The notes below the pieces were generated by a model that made no database searches, was not told where the DNA came from, and saw nothing but the letters and a program-made list of their open reading frames with translations. From Lepidonotus clava (lineage: Eukaryota > Annelida > Polychaeta > Phyllodocida > Polynoidae), in contig OW387148.1 in NCBI GenBank assembly GCA_936440205.1, positions 2,108,001 to 2,172,000 of the forward strand: a DNA stretch of 64,000 bases. The letters run 5' to 3'. This document shows, piece after piece, positions 1 through 11,060 of the stretch (position 1 is the stretch's first letter; every line of letters begins with the position of its first letter). The translations under genes were made by a program, and so were the position numbers.

Positions 1-769
1 ACGGCCCCTAACCGCAGTAGTCTCTGTTTAAATCAGATACATTTATCTGCACCATCTGTGAAGTCAAAAAGTCAAATTACCTGTACTCGTCTGAAAATTA
101 TTACAAATCAGGAAACTGTATCCGTATATCAATACATGCTGTTTCGACCGACTTTAGTATGCGTTTTATTGTCGTCGGACCATATGCATTAGGGAATGAG
201 TTGGCCTTGGCATTTTATTTCACGGATAAAATATGGTATCCTCCGGGTAAAGTAACAGTACATTTGTTATTTTGTTATCGTCATAATGTTGCCACCTACG
301 TTGAGGAAATGTCATATCCATGACGAAATTGTATAGCGCAAGAGCCGAGGTTGCACCTTTAGGATGAGAGTTTGCATTGCTAAAAGTTGATATTATCATC
401 ATCGTAACCACAAACGGGACAAAATAAAACTACGAGCAATAAACATTTAATCACATAATATTGTGCAAATTATTGCCAATAAATAGTTGTAGCATTACTC
501 TATTCAATTGCAGAGCATTGTTCTCCGAAAACATGTGCGATCGTATCGGACATTAAAACACTTGTACAGGACATAGCACGCAACCAAGGTCTGTGGCCGT
601 GCACATTCCCAGATTCAGTGGTATAGATATGACGACCCTGTGACTTTGAATCGGTGTGGGGCGTGCCGGGCGGGGACACCTCCCCCGACGCGTCACACAT
701 ATCTCCCAGAGTGTGTCCCGGGGTATGTATAAATGATGACACAGCACTAGTCCTGCCCGCTCTGCCCCA
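1..769. other. non-genic DNA, 5' end of window
   Basis: I see no gene, RNA or repeat here. Open frames in this stretch are short, overlap each other and resemble no known family. Composition changes at about 640-770, which is GC-rich, just before the AT-rich transposon that follows. Confidence 0.6.
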
Positions 770-1621
770 CACTGTAAAAAGTTGCTGTTAATTTACAGCA
801 GTTCTTGCAGTAAATTTACAGCACTTTCTGCTGTTGGAAATTAAACAGCAATATTTACTGTAAAATTACAGTATTAGTACTGTAAATTTACTAAATTACA
901 GTCACTTTGTAATTTTACAGTACTTTTTCTGTAAATTTATTCTCCACTAGGTGGGGCAAATGTTTATCATCAGTAAAACGTTTTTAGTTTTTACCTTAAA
1001 ACTTTATTTTAAGATGAATTATTTACTTTTAATTAAGATTAAATATGAGGAATAGATCAATAGACTAATCTAGTATATCACATAATAGATATCCCCACTC
1101 TGTCTTAATAATTTCAAGATACAGAGATAATTGTCTGATTGAGACACCTTTTTGGTAGCAAATTGCCTTCATAGGCATGTGTTGGATTGACAGTGCCTCA
1201 TCATACCATCATTCCATGCATGTATCTGCTAATGCACTTAGCATAAATACATCCCTCATCCAATATACATTGGGTTTGAGGTTGGAATTATACCTTTATC
1301 CAACATTTAGTTGGATTTTAAAAAGGAAATTGATAAAGATAAAATGGTAAAATGTTTGATTTAGCATACTGTAAAAATACAGCAAGTACTGTAAATTTAC
1401 AGCAAAAATTGCTGGAACCTTTGCTGCCAGCAACTTTTGCTGTAAATTTACAGCACTTTGTCTGCTGTAAATTTACAGCAAATTTTGCCGTAGGAAATTA
1501 ACAGTACATTATACTGTAAATTTACAGTACAAATAGTGCTGTAAATTTACAGCAAAAATTGCTGGAACCTTTGCTGCCAGCAACTTTTGCTGTAAATTTA
1601 CAGTAGTTACTTCTTACAGTG
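770..1621. mobile_element. non-autonomous DNA transposon, CACTG ends
   Basis: The left end CACTGTAAAAAGT (770-782) and the right end ACTTCTTACAGTG (1609-1621) are inverted copies matching at 12 of 13 positions. The interior is AT-rich and carries about nine copies of the short palindrome GTAAATTTAC, mostly extended to CTGTAAATTTACAG. It has no transposase frame, so it would depend on an enzyme supplied elsewhere. Ends of this type with internal CTGTAAATTTACAG repeats are known from non-autonomous elements of aquatic animals. I cannot fix the superfamily because no convincing target-site duplication is visible: the flanks are GC-rich and do not match. An alternative is a satellite-like array bounded by chance similarity, but the sharp composition change at both ends favours an insertion. 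Confidence 0.7.
1387..1603. repeat. internal direct repeat, 150-bp offset, inside the CACTG element
   Basis: A block of about 65 bp, containing the core GCTGGAACCTTTGCTGCCAG flanked on both sides by CTGTAAATTTACAG, appears at 1388-1453 and again at 1538-1603. The two copies are nearly identical and 150 bp apart. Each block can fold on itself because AAATTGCTGG and CCAGCAACTTTTG are imperfect complements. This is a segmental duplication within the transposon and suggests a young or recently homogenised right half. Confidence 0.8.
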
Positions 1622-3444
1622 CACGTGCCGATAGCTCCACCTGTCGGCACAGATTAGGTCGACTCACCAAGAGCAGCTCACTATCGCCCCAGTCCGACTA
1701 GTCCCCGCCTCTCGAGCACCTCATCAAAATTAAATATCTACAGATGCATATCTCCGTGTAATGAAATATTAACCCCTCGCGTTCGGCACTGCAGGCCGGA
1801 AGGCAAATTACTCTGAATGACCAGCGACTCAAAGGGAATCTGAGCCTAATTGGGGAACTTCACTTCAGATTAGGTTGGATTGAGAAGGCCGTGCATGATT
1901 CGTCGGTTTTAACTGGTTTACCACTTGAGTACACCTGTGCGCGTGAGCTATTGGGCCAACACGGGGGTTGATCAGCGAGCAGCTCGCCCTATTAGTGACG
2001 TAGAACTGTAGAAGATCTGGTTCCAACTCTAACACACAACTTGGGGATTACTCAAATGTATCACGCTATTTCCTAATCGGTCTTGTCCTAGTAAAACGTC
2101 TTAAAACGCAACTGAAAGAAACACAACGCTGCTGAAGTCCTGATTGGCCATGGTGTATTCTGTGTTGCACGGATGTACGAGCGGTTTGGTATGATAATTC
2201 GTGGACGTATATATATCCACATTGCAGCTGTTGCCACCCTAATTATGGTAATACCCATGGCCGGAGGTCCAGGTGTCAGTGAACCACGCCATACTGTCAA
2301 CCGGTATGTAAACGTATATATACCGAGATATGGCATAATTTTACAGATAATTTATGTGAGAATTTTATCGCGGCCCACAGAAATAAGTCAATGACCTCCC
2401 CTACTCTATATGTAAGTAAGCACAGACTTGTACAATGCTGAAGACTTTTTCCATCGTCCTGATTTATTTTGGTCTCTTTTCTCACTGGTCACCCCACGTA
2501 GGAATTACGATATTATGCGCATGAAAAACAGGGTAAGGGAGGCATGCAGGTCGGAGAGGAGGGGTTGGAAGTCGACCAGGCGACTGGCATCAGGTGGGAG
2601 GGAACAGGAGGCTACAAGGCGAGGTCAACAGTGGTCAATAATAATGCGGTTAACAGAATGGAGGGTTGGATCTGGGTTTACGGGGGTGCAGGGGGGACAA
2701 AAGGTCCCCTAGGATATAGGAGCTCAGGGGTTGTAGTGTAATATGTGACTCTAACCCAAGTAGAATAAGGGAACAAGAAGCAAGAGGCACACACGTGTAC
2801 GAGTACTCTTCGTACAGTTTCCACACAGCTTTGTGTATAAACAGAGTAGGAAGAATCATCAGAATTCGATCGTGTTTCCATGCCTCTCTAAACCTCCCAC
2901 CCGCCAGTCACAAAACAGATCACAGTTAGTTTGTGTAACCTTTGGGCACCACCCTTATTCCTCACTCATCCGTATAAGACCCCTTCCCTTGCCGCTACAT
3001 CCCAAATAAACCAAGTCTAAGAAGAGATACAAGCCCCCAAGTCGGATTGCATGTTGCTTCAGGGATCTCGTGTTTCCTCCGGTTGTTGCAGCTGCAGTTT
3101 CCCCACACCCCTCCTCCCTCCAGCCCCACTCCTCCAGTGGTCCAAGGTGACTGCATTATGTATGGACCAGGCCCCCAGGCGAATCATGTACCACGTCGAC
3201 CACTCTGCTCCCGCCCAGCCTCCACGGCATCATATTGCTTTCGTCACACTGCACCCCGCTGTAGTCAGCGCCTTGGGTAATGGGTTGGGGCGATATGCGC
3301 TGATGGCAGTGTGGCTTTAGGGTTGTGTACTCACGTGACGGTCAATATCTTGGGTTGGAGAAAAAACAATGGGAACTTGTTCCAGCTCGACTGCATGTGA
3401 GATATGACCATCGTCTAGAGAAAAGTGATGAAGACTTTGTCCTC
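1622..3444. other. non-genic DNA with two GAGCAGCTC sites
   Basis: No coding exon or RNA gene is recognisable. Two isolated copies of the dispersed palindrome lie at 1671-1679 and 1977-1985. The short open frames at 2.1-3.3 kb on both strands overlap and show no family motif. Confidence 0.5.
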
Positions 3445-3486
3445 ATTTGAACCGGAGAGCCGCTAATTTGAACCGGAGAGCCGTTA
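3445..3486. repeat. 21-bp tandem duplication
   Basis: Two abutting 21-bp units begin ATTTGAACCGGAGAGCCG and differ at one position (3445-3465 and 3466-3486). It is a simple local duplication with no further copies nearby. Confidence 0.9.
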
Positions 3487-6134
3487 AATATTTAATATTG
3501 CCCTTACATGATGTGATGAAGTTGCAGAAACAATATCAAAATATGTATACTGATAAATGATAAGTGGTCAAATGTCACCCTCTGCAATATAAAGTACGTA
3601 TCAATGGTAAAAAAGTAAAAAGTAAAATGTGTTTACATGTTGCATATCAGTCGTATTCGCATTATGAAAAAGCTCTAGGTATACTTTATTCAGCTATAGT
3701 CATTAATCCATAATGTTCTCTCTGTGTTCAGGATCACCTTCCCTTTGAATTCCGTTTTAACAAACACGGACACAGAAAAGAATGAGTTTAATAAAACGAA
3801 CAACTCCTCTTACACGAGATAGATGATGCCAATTTTAAAGTCTCATTTGAGATTCCCAATTTCTAGAGAAGGGCAAAAACTAAGAAAATGAGAGCATGGT
3901 GTAAGAATATTGCTCCATCCGGCACATCGGTACTGTAATTACAATATTGTATACCTACTTTCTTTTTGGAAATCTGAGAAACCTGAGAGTCTTGATTAAA
4001 AGCACAAATATTAAGGTGGGTGTTGTATATGAGGGCAATATAAATATCATACAGCATAAATCAACACTGTAGGTAGATTTGTGATGTAAAACCTGTACTG
4101 TTGTACATTTAATGAGCTTTGAGGATAAAGAACTGTGGCTCAGAGGGCTTTAATCTTTTGTGCAGCTCATCTTTGATTATACAAAGCTAAACAGATATCC
4201 TGATGAAGGTTGAGAAGCCGAAACATGTTGATTGTGTAAACTTTTAATTCATCCAAAATAAAACTACCAGTCCACCCTGAGCTTTGAGTTTGAAACAGTT
4301 TTAACACTTTCAAATCTAAACAGAATAATTATCAAATAAACCACTACATCTCTTTCCATCCTATAATAAAAGGAGTTTCTTAAGTGTATACTAACAAACT
4401 GATTACTAAAAACCTCTATTTTCATATATTTACGTTGCCTGAATACATGTCTAGGTCCGATTCTCTTGGCTCATACTGATTGTCGTTGGCTTATGTCGCT
4501 ACTTGCTTGATTAGGATTGCTTATCAACAGACAAACTTCAGAATGCATACATAATGTTGACAGTCATTTTACTTAATATCAAGCTTGTCTGTAAAGGATA
4601 TACTAGTCTGAAAAGGATATAATACCCTGTGCGGACTAGCTTTAGAATGCGCATTTTGTATGTGGTGAACAGTCAACATTATGCCAATTCAGAGGCTACT
4701 CAGTAACAGCTATTCGAGAGTGTGTGTTGCTGTTTGGCTCCCAACACCATTCTTGTCCTATCAAACAAGCTATACTGATGCGTCAAGGCAACCCATGGGA
4801 GTTGAAAGCACCTTGAATTATAAATGATTACAACATTATCCTGTCATTTTCCAAACACGCTTGATTGGCAGAATGATAAAGTGTCAAGTGAGCCTTATCG
4901 GGCTGGACAGAAAAGAGTGCACTGTGTATTGGGATAGAGCCATTCAATATCGTGCAGTGTTAAAAATAACAACAAAACATCAGGTAGATGGATCTGATTA
5001 TGCGAGTGAATATGGTGAAGTATACCATTTTCACATTAGCCTACATGATTATGCCAATACAACACGATAAAGGCCTATTCATAATTATGTATACTTAATG
5101 TACATTAGAAGTTATTAAAGCGAAGCTGTGTGTGTGGTGGTAGAGTATTGACATTTTTTGGAAGTTGGAAAAATTACGAACATAAGTCACGATGGCAAAT
5201 TGTGTCATCACTAGAATTATAACTTGTTATGGTTCTTGAATGTCCATTATTGTTTATTCATGTGCACCCCTGTAGGTATTCAGGCATGATAAGTTGGTCC
5301 CTAAAATCCCGAAAATGTATTCAAGAAAACAGCAGTTCTAACGTGTTGGGTTCCGGCAGTAATGACAGCTAATTACCTGTTATTCGTCTTCGAAGTTCGA
5401 ACAAGTAATTTGTTCCGTGTTCGTCATACGGTAGCTGGAAGTTCATGAATGATTAAGTAGAAAGGAAGAGACAAGTGAAGGGAGGCAGAGCACATGTCCT
5501 GGCCGCTGCGCCATCATTCAATTACCTTCAGTCTTAATTGGCACCTGTAGGTAATAGAGCCACCGAGATGGGCAGCTTCACGTGAAGTATATACTTACTT
5601 AAGGGGTGGGTCCTCAGGAGGCTATTCTACTATGTAAGAAAGTACCTGAGCATATTTCATCACCTATGCATTTTCTAGTATTAAAATAATTCACTTTTTA
5701 TGCATTCAATATTTCAAGTGATTCGGTTGTTTCAAATCACACGTATAGTTGAATGCATTTCATAATCATTCGACATACAATAACAAGAGCTCTGGGCCTG
5801 TACAGAAAAAGGATAAGTCACTTTCACAACCTATCAGGTGATATCACAATGTTATTAATTTCTTCTACATTAGTCTGAGGAAAGGAAGTCCACTTCATAT
5901 TCAATATCATAGGTAATCAGCAGCCAGTAACACAATACGAAACCAATCTATTATGGAAGTGAAATGTCATTTTGGATAGAAATTAAGCAGAAAGCGCCTT
6001 CACATATATATCAAAAAACTAAAACCATCCCGTCTAGGAGTACTTAACACAACCTTTTATAACATCCGAGAGTATTAATTTTGTACCTCCTCGAAACTTC
6101 AACTAATTATGTCCCGACGTCAATATGACGCCAG
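3487..6134. other. AT-rich non-genic DNA
   Basis: No gene is supported. The only local signal is a hammerhead-like motif at 4200-4223, listed separately. A 69-codon plus-strand frame at 4861-5070 has no recognisable motif and no clear splice sites, and I treat it as chance. Confidence 0.5.
4200..4223 (+). other. hammerhead-ribozyme-like core, possible Penelope-type trace
   Basis: CTGATGA at 4200-4206 is followed 13 nt later by GAAA at 4220-4223, the two conserved core strings of a hammerhead ribozyme in the right order. The intervening bases can form only a short stem (GGT with GCC, one wobble pair) closed by a 6-nt loop. Hammerhead motifs of the form CTGATGA...CGAAAC are common at the ends of Penelope-like elements and retrozymes in aquatic animals. 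I cannot find the matching stem I/III partner strand with confidence, so this may be a degenerate remnant or chance. Confidence 0.25.
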
Positions 6135-6395
6135 TCAACACACACACAATTGCGTGTGTGTACACACATACACACAGGCAAACATATTATACACACACCA
6201 CCACACATCCACACGCACACCCACCAACCAACCGACCCACCCATCTACCCACATGAACACATACATGCAACACACAAGCCAAAGTAATACACAAAAGCAC
6301 ACAAACATACATGTATGTATGCATGCACGCATGCATCCATGTATGCATGCATGCATGTATGCATGTATATGTATGTATTGTACGTATGTATAACA
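6135..6395. repeat. microsatellite block: CA-rich then ATGC/ATGT-rich
   Basis: From 6135 to about 6305 the plus strand is an impure ACAC/CCACCCAC tract. From 6305 to 6395 it becomes an impure tetranucleotide tract of ATGT and ATGC steps. The open frames on both strands here (threonine/histidine-rich on one, cysteine/valine-rich on the other) are artefacts of the repeat. Confidence 0.9.
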
Positions 6396-9300
6396 ACGTC
6401 TTCAATTGCTCTAGCCCGGACACTGCCGCCTCAACCCCTTCCCCTCCGACTTGTCCTGGGACGCTGCTTTTGTCTCCTGCAAATCGATATGAGATACAGC
6501 TCCCATAAGCCGACCGGGCGGGCGGGGCGACCACCCCATGATACACCCACCACCTCCTCATTTATTTCACTCAGAGCAGAGGCAAATGCGTCGCGACCTT
6601 TGGCCGGGCGCGGGCCCAAAGGTCAGGGGAGGTGTTTTCATACAGTGTGACGCGGGGTGCGCGCGCCCTGATATACCTAATGGGGACTTTCCTACTGGGA
6701 TGAAGACAAATGCGGCCTATTCTTGATGAAGATTAACCAGAGAATGGGCCCAATTTTCCTGAATAATTCAAGACGCCCCAAAGGGCAGATGCCAGTTGTG
6801 AAATTGCGCTGGGAGCAGGTTATTGAGGGCGATGCCCGTTAGCCCCCCTTAGCCGGCCCGGGCGGGCGGCTATGTATAGGTTTTACAGAGGTAATAAAAT
6901 AAAGAAAGGAGAGGCTGGGGTGTTTTGTAAAACAAAGATTGGTTGCTGTATTTCAGCCACGGAGATCAAGCGCTCCTGAAGTCGAGACCTAGCCGGGGAA
7001 GAGACAGTAAAGAGAGGCCTGGACGTGAGGGCCATGATGAATGGGTTCGGGGCACCCTCTCCCCATACCTCGGGCAGGCTGATGGCTCTTATTCACTGTT
7101 TTCACTGTTTATCAGATAGGACTTACGGGTTGGCCGATCAATAATACAGAATACAGTCTTTAATTTGTACTTTTCTAATCCGTTAATGTATTCGTTGTGG
7201 TGATATTCATACCTACTGAAATAATAGATTAAAATGGAAATACTGTGTCAAACTCAACTCTCAGAATTTGGTGGAGATTTTGGTTTTATTAAGTGACAAT
7301 CATGAGTCAATAAACAAGTTTCTTTTTTTTTAATCTTCATCGGGATTGAAATTTGGTAATTTTGATTCGCATTGAATTCGGTTTCTTCTTTATTAAACAC
7401 AGATGAAGTAATTAAAATTAATACTGAGGGCTGCGATGCTCCTGTTTAACATAATTTCATTATATCTTGCTGTACATGAGGCTAACGATTGCTATCAAGG
7501 TGCATTGCAAGTACTGGGATTTCAGTATCTGGAATATTCGTTTTAACACACCAAGTTTTCTTTTGACCAAAAGGTAAATATGGTTATAATTAATAAGCAG
7601 ATGCATGGGAAAACCTTTTGACATCTATTTCAGTTTGTGAGACCATGATGTAACAATTCTCTCTTGGTAACGCCTTTTTACGTCACGTAAATAGCATAGC
7701 ATTTGTATGCCTGCAGTACTTTCCTTGCAGTCTACAACTAGGCTTTAATTAAAGCATGTCTACAGGCATCCCATCATGTCTACACGTGTACTGTCCTACA
7801 ATAGGAGATTACTGCAGATAGAGAAGGCCCGGCGGTCAGGGACAAGACGGTGAGGGCTTCCTAATCCAGGGTGGGGGCCTTTCCCGATGTGCTTCTGCTC
7901 AAGTGTCCTCCCCAATGCTGATGAATCGGGCTTGTTCCCGGCCGTTGGTAATTAACTAAAAACCTAATTAACTAAGTCCAGAAAAACTGCCATCCCTGTG
8001 GTTAATATGGGTGGAGGAGGGGGCCGGAGAATGGCGGGAGGGGAGCGGCGCACCACGCTGCGGCCAGCCCAAGAACCATTTACTGGCCCTCCTCAAGATA
8101 GGCTACAGGATTATGGAGATAACAAGCCACCACTTGGCGAAACCACTCCCCCCAAGCCTTTTAGATTAATGATTAACTTTTTGATCACTCTAATCCTCAT
8201 TAATTGGCACATCAGCTTTTCGGTTTTGACATCCTCCTACCCCTATCCCTTCCTTGATCTTGCCAATGCGGCTGCGCCTCTTTGCTGCAGTCCCCACCCT
8301 CAACCCATGGGGGTTGGTTTTATGTTTCCCATTGATAACCTGGAATTTCATTCTTTGGAATCTGTTACTTGGATTTATTGTTGCCGTGGAATTGCAAGCA
8401 TCCCCTTTCTTCACAAAAACCAGCGAGTGAGTTACGGTGTCATTTCCGAGCTAAGACGTTGTGGGGTTTTACCTCTGTGTCTTTTTATGTGATCCTATTT
8501 ATTGATGTAAGTGCTTGTGGGCTGGGAAGAGGAACGGGGCCATTCACTGCCGTGCTTCCACCCCATCCCTCAATTAAGGCCTACATCCCGGCTAGACCTT
8601 CTCCTATAACTCGGGCGCGGGTTGGGTGCTGGTAATGGGCCCAGGCCCTGATGGATGGCCCTCCAGTCCCCTTGTACCGCCCCCTGCTATATGACAGCGG
8701 GCCCCGGGTAGCGGCAGGCGCAAAACACATCCACAAAGCAAGGAGCAATAAAAGGATGCCAACAAGGTGTTTTTACCAGCAGCGCATTCAGATCTATTCC
8801 AGAGGCCCATTGGCGCCAAGGAATAGACGGCGGTATAACCTAACCGCATCTTGCTACCCAAAGTGTCCACTCGCTGAAATGCATGCCCTGGACAAGGCGT
8901 CGAGGTCAGACCATCTCCAGGGTGTACAATTCTTACCCTGCATGACCCCTTCCATACCAAGGCCATGGCCATGGCTCTTATGCCAACAAAATAATGACAG
9001 CAATAACAGCGTACAGAGGACCCCCTCCCCCTTATCTAGCTGCTCCTATATTACTTACATAATGATTCTGTGCTGGCAACGACACGCATAATATGCCACA
9101 TTATGGATGCTGTACAACAACCTGCCTAGTTTGGCATGTTAGTATAGGAAAAAGCTGTGTTTTTACCGTTATAGATTTTCAGAAATGCTATTCAAGCTCA
9201 TTCAAATGCTTCTTTGGGGAGGCACGTGACTTGCCGCGTTATTCGCCGAGACGTCGTTGGCGTTGTGAAACCCGCCCCTGGGTACCTGTATGACGTGTTT

Positions 9301-10609
9301 ACACCCGGTAAGGGGCATGTTAGTCGCCAGGGCTACACTAATAGTCCTAATATTTACAGCTATGGCCCATCCCCCAGACATGGAGAATGGCCCCACTGCC
9401 TGCCATGTCTTACCGGGAGACAGGTATTGAGCGGACCTAGAGGCACGTTAACGTTACCTCCAGCTGAACAGGGCATAATGAGAGGGGAGGTGGGTATGTA
9501 TATATGGGAGGGATACCCTAGAGATGGGGCTTATATGTCACTCTATAGAGGACGTATCTAAAGAAGCGGTGATTTACCTTCAGGCCACATGCCATACAAA
9601 TAGACGGGGTATGCAATAAAGGCCGTATGATATTCCCGAGCTCATACCTACATGTAGGGACAGTGCGCATATTGATATATCTACAACTTTATGTAAATAC
9701 AGGGCACGTCTCATATATAATATACTTCTGTAGCCTTCCTATTTGGTGACAGTACTATTAAACTAAAACTGGTTAATTGATTTACATTGGGAACTGATTT
9801 TCTTCTGGAGATTGTAGTATGTTACCTAAAGGAGTTTTTTCTGGCTCAAAACGACCCGTATTTTATTTTCAAACATAAGGATGTTTTATGTCTTTTCAAC
9901 AAATTCTCAAAGGTTTTTTTCGGCATAACCCAACACAGAGACATTCCTAGAATACTTGACACATCTAAAAAATGATTTGGTTGGAGACCTTGTCGCTGAA
10001 GCCAATCATTGGGCAGCGTGCATGGGTCTGAAAGTTGAACTCGAATAATTAACTTTTTACGAATTCTGTCCCAGGGTGAACGAAATAAGAGATTCTCCGA
10101 GAAATCAATAAAAACCAAATTCAACCCGAGTCCCTTGCCCCGGTTAATTCTCCCCCAACAGTTTCTTTGAATTAAGAACGATTGATAGGAGCTTAAATAA
10201 GATCTCTTTTTGTATCAAATTCCTCCCCTTTGTTAAAAGTAATGTCTGACGCGCATTCTTTGTAATTGACTTGATTCATATATTTCACACCTTTCATTAC
10301 CAAATGCCCGTCCGAAATTATGTTTGAATCCTTTTTACTTTTCATAACCATTTCAAAGTTTGCAACATTCCAAAATAATATATTGTTTCGTTTCGCTCGC
10401 TTCCATTCAGCATCTTTCTCATGGTCAATATTGAACAGTTTTAGTTTACACACATCTTTTTTCACAACGAAAGAACACGTGACTTAAAAACGTATGAGGC
10501 AAACATGTAATTGTAAAGTTTGTGAATATGTGTGCACACATTTACATATTTTAGTGTTGTCTTTCATTAAAGGTCAAACCTTTATCATATCTATGCCACT
10601 CGCCGGACG
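6396..10609. other. non-genic DNA, alternating GC-rich and TAAT-rich patches
   Basis: Open frames of up to 164 codons (7998-8492 plus) and 146 codons (8651-9091 plus) have no domain motif and overlap antisense frames, so I do not call them. The 7.92-8.21 kb part is rich in TAATTA-type homeodomain core sites and in unique sequence, which would suit a regulatory element, but conservation cannot be judged from one sequence. Confidence 0.4.
6682..6692 (+). promoter_or_regulatory. consensus NF-kappaB-type site
   Basis: GGGGACTTTCC is an exact match to the classical kappaB site. It lies in a GC-rich stretch that also holds CCAAAGGTCAG, a nuclear-receptor-type half site, near 6615. An 11-base match is expected by chance about 0.03 times in 64 kb read on both strands, but many possible sites were considered, so function is only a suggestion. 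Confidence 0.2.
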
Positions 10610-11060
10610 GATCCTGCTGTTGATCGTACTTTCCATATACTACTTCCCTACTCTTTCCTCTTATCCTCCCTCCTATTTTTGATGTTACTTTCTGTATTTG
10701 TTCCTCACTGTCTCACTTTTCGCGCATGGTCTGTGTATGCTTCTTTCCCTTACACGAGTTGTCGGTCCAATCATTGCACTCATCCCGTAATGAAAAATCG
10801 CCTTCCCATCGTCCCATGTCCCTCGCCCCTAGTATCGTTTCCCTTATAGTTGTATCCCTACTTCCTCTACTTCCTCCACTTCCCACACTCCTCATTCCAC
10901 TGTCACGCCTGATTTCCCCACCCCCTCCTTCCCCCGCGGTATTTGATATATACTCCTGTTTTTGTACATCCCTATCTCCGTTCCCCCTCCCGCCCCTGGA
11001 GCTGTCCGTCCGTCTCTTCCACCCGGCGCTCCGATTGCTCCCTGCTCACACCACATCTAC
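10610..11060. repeat. pyrimidine-rich tract
   Basis: The plus strand is dominated by C and T, with runs such as CTTCCTCTACTTCCTCCAC. The 146-codon plus-strand frame across it (10726-11166), rich in serine, proline and leucine, follows from the composition. It is a low-complexity tract, not a defined tandem array. Confidence 0.6.

Noticed and set aside
3304-3330. TGGCAGTGTGG at about 3,304 matches the first 11 bases of miR-34, with a vaguely similar continuation.
   Set aside because: The rest of the mature sequence does not match and neither flank holds a complementary arm within 60 nt, so no precursor hairpin forms.
6135-6393. Cysteine/valine- and histidine/threonine-rich frames on opposite strands.
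   Set aside because: Translation of CA and ATGC microsatellites.
7998-8492. 164-codon open frame on the plus strand.
   Set aside because: It has no recognisable domain, no splice context and composition that follows the local DNA. Frames of this length are expected by chance in 64 kb.
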